DNA from: Alphaproteobacteria bacterium
GTDB taxonomy: Bacteria; Pseudomonadota; Alphaproteobacteria; Reyranellales; Reyranellaceae
DNA length: 9,177 nt
Assembly: GCA_005884705.1 (NCBI GenBank)
Contig: VBAF01000227.1
Span: forward strand, 5,908 to 15,084
Direction: 5' to 3'
In this document: positions 6,997 through 9,177 of the stretch, piece after piece
Position numbering within the stretch: the first letter of the stretch is position 1
Layout: the number at the start of each line of letters is the position of its first letter
Notes under the pieces: generated by a model
The model's database searches: none
The model's input: the letters and a program-made list of their open reading frames with translations, nothing else
What the model was told of the DNA's origin: nothing
Made by a program: the position numbers and the translations under genes

Positions 6997-8009
6997 CAGG
7001 CGGCTTCCTTGGCCTGGTCGCGCTGCTTGTCGACCAGCTTCATCAACTCGTGCAGCAGGGGCTGCACGCCCGCACCCGACACGCCGGAGATGAGGTACAC
7101 GGCCTTGCGGCTTGCCTTGGCGAGCTGGGCGCGCTTGGCCTCGATGTCCTCGGCAGTCATGGCGTCGGTCTTGTTGAGCGCCACCAGCTCCTTCTTGCGC
7201 GCGAGATTGCCGCCATAGGCGCGCAGCTCGGCGCGCACGGTCTTGTAGGCGTCCGCCACGTCGTCCTGCGTGCCGTCGACCAGGTGAAGCAGCGCGCGGC
7301 AGCGCTCGACATGGCCGAGGAAGCGCGTGCCCAGTCCGGCGCCTTCATGCGCGCCTTCGATCAGGCCGGGAATGTCGGCCATCACGAATTCGCGGTTGCC
7401 GACCCCGACCACGCCGAGGCCGGGATGGAGCGTGGTGAAGGGATAGTCGGCGATCTTGGGCCGCGCGTTCGAGTTGGCGGCGAGGAACGTCGACTTGCCC
7501 GCATTGGGCAGGCCGATCAGGCCGATATCGGCGATCAGCTTCAGCCTGAGCCAGATCCAGCGCTCTTCGCCGGGCCAGCCCTTGTCGGCGCGGCGCGGCG
7601 CGCGGTTGGTCGAGCTCTTGTAGTGCAGGTTGCCGTAGCCGCCGTCGCCGCCCTTGGCGAGGATCACTGCCTGCCCGATCTCGGTGAGGTCGGCGAGCAG
7701 GGTCTCGTTGTCCTCGTCGAAGATCTGCGTGCCGCGCGGCAAGCGCAGCACGATGTCTTTTCCGCTGCCGCCAGTGCGCTGGCTGCCCATGCCGTGATGG
7801 CCGGTCTCGGCGCGGAAGTGCTGGGCGTAGCGATAGTCGATCAGCGTGTTGAGGCCATCGACGCATTGGGCGATCACGTCGCCGCCGCGGCCGCCGTCGC
7901 CGCCATCCGGCCCGCCGAACTCGATGAACTTCTCGCGGCGAAAGCCCACGCAGCCCGCGCCGCCGTTGCCGGAGCGGATGTAGATCTTGGCCTGGTCGAG
8001 GAATTTCAT
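6996..8009 (-). CDS. obgE: Obg-family GTPase (CgtA/ObgE)
   Basis: Essential GTPase that binds the 50S subunit late in assembly and links ribosome maturation to (p)ppGpp and growth. 337 aa, Obg fold plus G domain without the C-terminal OCT domain of Firmicutes. The glycine-rich Obg domain (1-158) includes GNGGAGCVGFRREKF (14-28), GGPDGGDGGRGGDV (32-45) and SSTNRAPRRADKG (132-144). G motifs are all present: G1 GLPNAGKST (166-174), G2 YPFTTLHP (189-196), G3 DIPG (212-215), G4 NKTD (279-282) and G5 SGVSG (308-312). It lies 73 bases after rpmA, separated by a strong hairpin, and its only ribosome-binding-like element (CGGA, about 9 bases upstream) is weak. Some alphaproteobacteria carry a GNAT acetyltransferase gene between rpmA and obgE; none is present here. 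Confidence 0.97.
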   Translation of the reverse strand: MKFLDQAKIYIRSGNGGAGCVGFRREKFIEFGGPDGGDGGRGGDVIAQCVDGLNTLIDYRYAQHFRAETGHHGMGSQRTGGSGKDIVLRLPRGTQIFDEDNETLLADLTEIGQAVILAKGGDGGYGNLHYKSSTNRAPRRADKGWPGEERWIWLRLKLIADIGLIGLPNAGKSTFLAANSNARPKIADYPFTTLHPGLGVVGVGNREFVMADIPGLIEGAHEGAGLGTRFLGHVERCRALLHLVDGTQDDVADAYKTVRAELRAYGGNLARKKELVALNKTDAMTAEDIEAKRAQLAKASRKAVYLISGVSGAGVQPLLHELMKLVDKQRDQAKEAA

Positions 8010-8023
8010 GTCTGGATTCCGGA

Positions 8024-8058
8024 AACGAAAAGGGGGAACGGCCGAGCCGCTCCCCCTT
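8024..8058 (-). terminator. Intrinsic terminator or attenuator hairpin between rpmA and obgE
   Basis: A 13-bp stem with a 3-base loop spans 8030-8058 (arms 8046-8058 and 8030-8042, loop 8043-8045). Twelve pairs are Watson-Crick and one is G-T on the minus-strand RNA. It is followed leftwards by TTTTCGTTT. It sits 24 bases after the rpmA stop. A strong GC stem followed by a broken T-tract fits a Rho-independent terminator that would make rplU-rpmA messages abundant and let only a fraction continue into obgE. No separate obgE promoter is obvious in the remaining 20 bases. Confidence 0.75.
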
Positions 8059-8082
8059 CGCTATCCTTTCGGATGGGAACGG

Positions 8083-8373
8083 CTATTCGGCAGCGAGCGC
8101 CGGCGCCGGGATCTGGGCCGGCGCCGGGATCACGTTCACCTCGACCTTGCCGCCGGAGCGGGTGCGGAAGGAGACGACGCCATCCGTGGTGGCGAACAGG
8201 GTGTGGTCGCGGCCGATGCCGACGTTGGTGCCCGCATCCATCTTGGTGCCGCGCTGGCGGACCAGGATGTTGCCGGACAGCACCTTCTGGCCGCCGAAGC
8301 GCTTGACGCCCAGCCGCTTGCCGTCCGAATCGCGGCCGTTGCGCGAGGAGCCGCCTGCTTTCTTGTGTGCCAT
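8083..8373 (-). CDS. rpmA: 50S ribosomal protein L27
   Basis: L27 sits near the peptidyl transferase centre with its N-terminal tail reaching the tRNA acceptor ends. 96 aa, begins MAHKKAGGSSRNGRDSDGKR, the family signature, with no Firmicutes-type cleavable N-terminal extension. KRFGGQKVLSGNILVRQRG (24-42) and the following GTNVGIGRDHTLFA stretch complete the domain. The C-terminus extends past the usual 85 or so residues with a Pro/Ala-rich tail (PAPAQIPAPALAAE). The start is supported by GGAGAG about 6 bases upstream, 23 bases after the rplU stop. The terminator hairpin follows. Confidence 0.98.
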   Translation of the reverse strand: MAHKKAGGSSRNGRDSDGKRLGVKRFGGQKVLSGNILVRQRGTKMDAGTNVGIGRDHTLFATTDGVVSFRTRSGGKVEVNVIPAPAQIPAPALAAE

Positions 8374-8396
8374 CTCTACTCTCCGGTCGCTCTAGC

Positions 8397-8696
8397 TCAG
8401 GCGACGATCTGCTCGATCTTGACCACCGTCAGATCCTGGCGATGGCCGTTCTTGCGCCGCGAATTCTGGCGACGCCGCTTCTTGAAGACGATCAGGTGCG
8501 GGCCGCGCGCCTGCTTGACGATCGAGGCCACCACCTTGGCGCCGGCGACCGTCGGCTTGCCGATCGTGTCGCCGACCATCAGCACGTCGGTGAACTCGAC
8601 CGTGGCGCCTGCTTCGCCCGGAATTCGTTCGATCGTATGGGTCTCTTCAGCAGCGACGGTGTATTGCTTTCCACCCGTGCGGATAACGGCGATCAT
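8397..8696 (-). CDS. rplU: 50S ribosomal protein L21
   Basis: Binds 23S rRNA and contacts L20 in the large subunit. 99 aa with the typical MIAVIRTGGKQYTV start (1-14), the basic KKRRRQNSRRKNGHRQ (72-87) rRNA-binding loop and the TVVKIEQI end. The ATG at 8696 is preceded by AGGTG with 5 bases spacing. First gene of the cluster, transcribed from the promoter candidate at 8829-8856 with a roughly 125-base leader. Close spacing to rpmA indicates one message for both proteins, as in most bacteria. Confidence 0.98.
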   Translation of the reverse strand: MIAVIRTGGKQYTVAAEETHTIERIPGEAGATVEFTDVLMVGDTIGKPTVAGAKVVASIVKQARGPHLIVFKKRRRQNSRRKNGHRQDLTVVKIEQIVA

Positions 8697-8822
8697 GACA
8701 GCACCTGACTTGAAGCCCGCCGGCCTGAACCACCACCACCCCTAGGGGCTTTGCGAGGTCTTTGGCCCAAGATGCCGGAAGGCACGAAAGAGCACGGCGG
8801 GCCTCAGGGACCCGCCGAAGGA
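8697..8822 (-). promoter_or_regulatory. Structured 5' leader of rplU-rpmA
   Basis: About 125 bases separate the predicted transcription start (near 8822) from the rplU ATG. On the RNA strand the leader begins with a perfect 7-bp hairpin (arms 8811-8817 and 8795-8801, 9-base loop), then a TGCC/GGCA mini-hairpin, then a perfect CCCCTAGGGG palindrome (8739-8748) followed by GGT repeats. L21 leaders that mediate autoregulation are known in other bacteria. I see structure but cannot match this one to a named family, so a regulatory role is inference. Confidence 0.4.
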
Positions 8823-8828
8823 GCGCGG

Positions 8829-8856
8829 AATATACGCAGGAAGCCCTCCAAGTCAA
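8829..8856 (-). promoter_or_regulatory. Sigma70-type promoter for rplU-rpmA
   Basis: Minus-strand TTGACT (-35, 8851-8856) and TATATT (-10, 8829-8834) with 16 bases between. Both hexamers are close to consensus and stand out in this GC-rich sequence. Expected transcription start is near 8822. Correctly placed upstream of a highly expressed ribosomal-protein operon. Confidence 0.7.
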
Positions 8857-8871
8857 CGCCGCAAGGCGCCA

Positions 8872-8900
8872 TTGCAGGCCCGAATTGCGCCCCGTATAAG
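8872..8900 (+). promoter_or_regulatory. Sigma70-type promoter for tRNA-Ser
   Basis: Plus-strand TTGCAG (-35, 8872-8877) and TATAAG (-10, 8895-8900) with 17 bases between. The -10 ends 9 bases before the mature tRNA 5' end (8910), so the precursor would have only a few extra 5' bases. Its -35 lies 15 bases from the -35 of the oppositely directed rplU promoter. Confidence 0.6.
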
Positions 8901-8909
8901 CGGCCGCCC

Positions 8910-9177
<268 letters not shown>

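Noticed and set aside
4294..7218. A 974-codon open frame on the plus strand opposite nadD, proA, proB and obgE
   Set aside because: It is antisense to four confidently identified genes, and its product is a His/Asp/Arg/Gln/Ala-rich composition typical of the complement of GC-rich codons, without recognisable domains. The absence of stops follows from base composition.
7050..8306. A 418-codon plus-strand frame opposite obgE and rpmA
   Set aside because: Shadow of obgE and rpmA on the other strand; no domain, no ribosome binding site and no promoter.

Overview
The window reads as a chromosomal housekeeping segment of a GC-rich alphaproteobacterium. The evidence is the gene order (tRNA-Ser, then rplU-rpmA-obgE-proB-proA-nadD-rsfS-rlmH, gpmI, ctpA), which is a common alphaproteobacterial arrangement, and the strong GC bias at third codon positions. 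A Rhodospirillales-like lineage is plausible, but this is inference from memory and not a placement. No phage, insertion sequence, CRISPR array or defence system was seen.

Layout, right to left, because every protein gene is on the minus strand. At the far right is a pure (TC)25 dinucleotide tract (9128-9177) and a short non-coding stretch. A plus-strand tRNA-Ser(CGA) lies at 8910-8999. It is separated from rplU by a 213-base divergent region holding back-to-back promoter candidates and a structured rplU leader. Then come rplU (L21), rpmA (L27), a strong intrinsic-terminator-like hairpin, obgE, proB, proA, and an unusual single open frame that encodes NadD followed by RsfS with no stop between them. 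Next is rlmH, starting at a TTG that overlaps the preceding stop, then a 121-base gap, a secreted four-cysteine protein of unknown function, gpmI, a 130-base gap, and the first 217 codons of ctpA, which runs off the left edge.

The genes form a classic growth-linked cluster. L21, L27, ObgE, RsfS and RlmH all act on the large ribosomal subunit (structure, assembly, silencing, and modification of 23S rRNA). ProB and ProA carry out the first two steps of proline synthesis. NadD adenylates nicotinate mononucleotide for NAD. GpmI is the cofactor-independent phosphoglycerate mutase. CtpA is an envelope protease. Tight junctions (TGATG between obgE and proB and between the secreted protein and gpmI, TTGA between rsfS and rlmH, 15 bases between proB and proA) point to co-transcription and translational coupling.

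The most notable points are the apparent NadD-RsfS fusion, the secreted cysteine protein coupled to gpmI, the terminator hairpin that separates the ribosomal-protein pair from the rest of the cluster, and the (TC)25 tract. The rest is ordinary conserved sequence.
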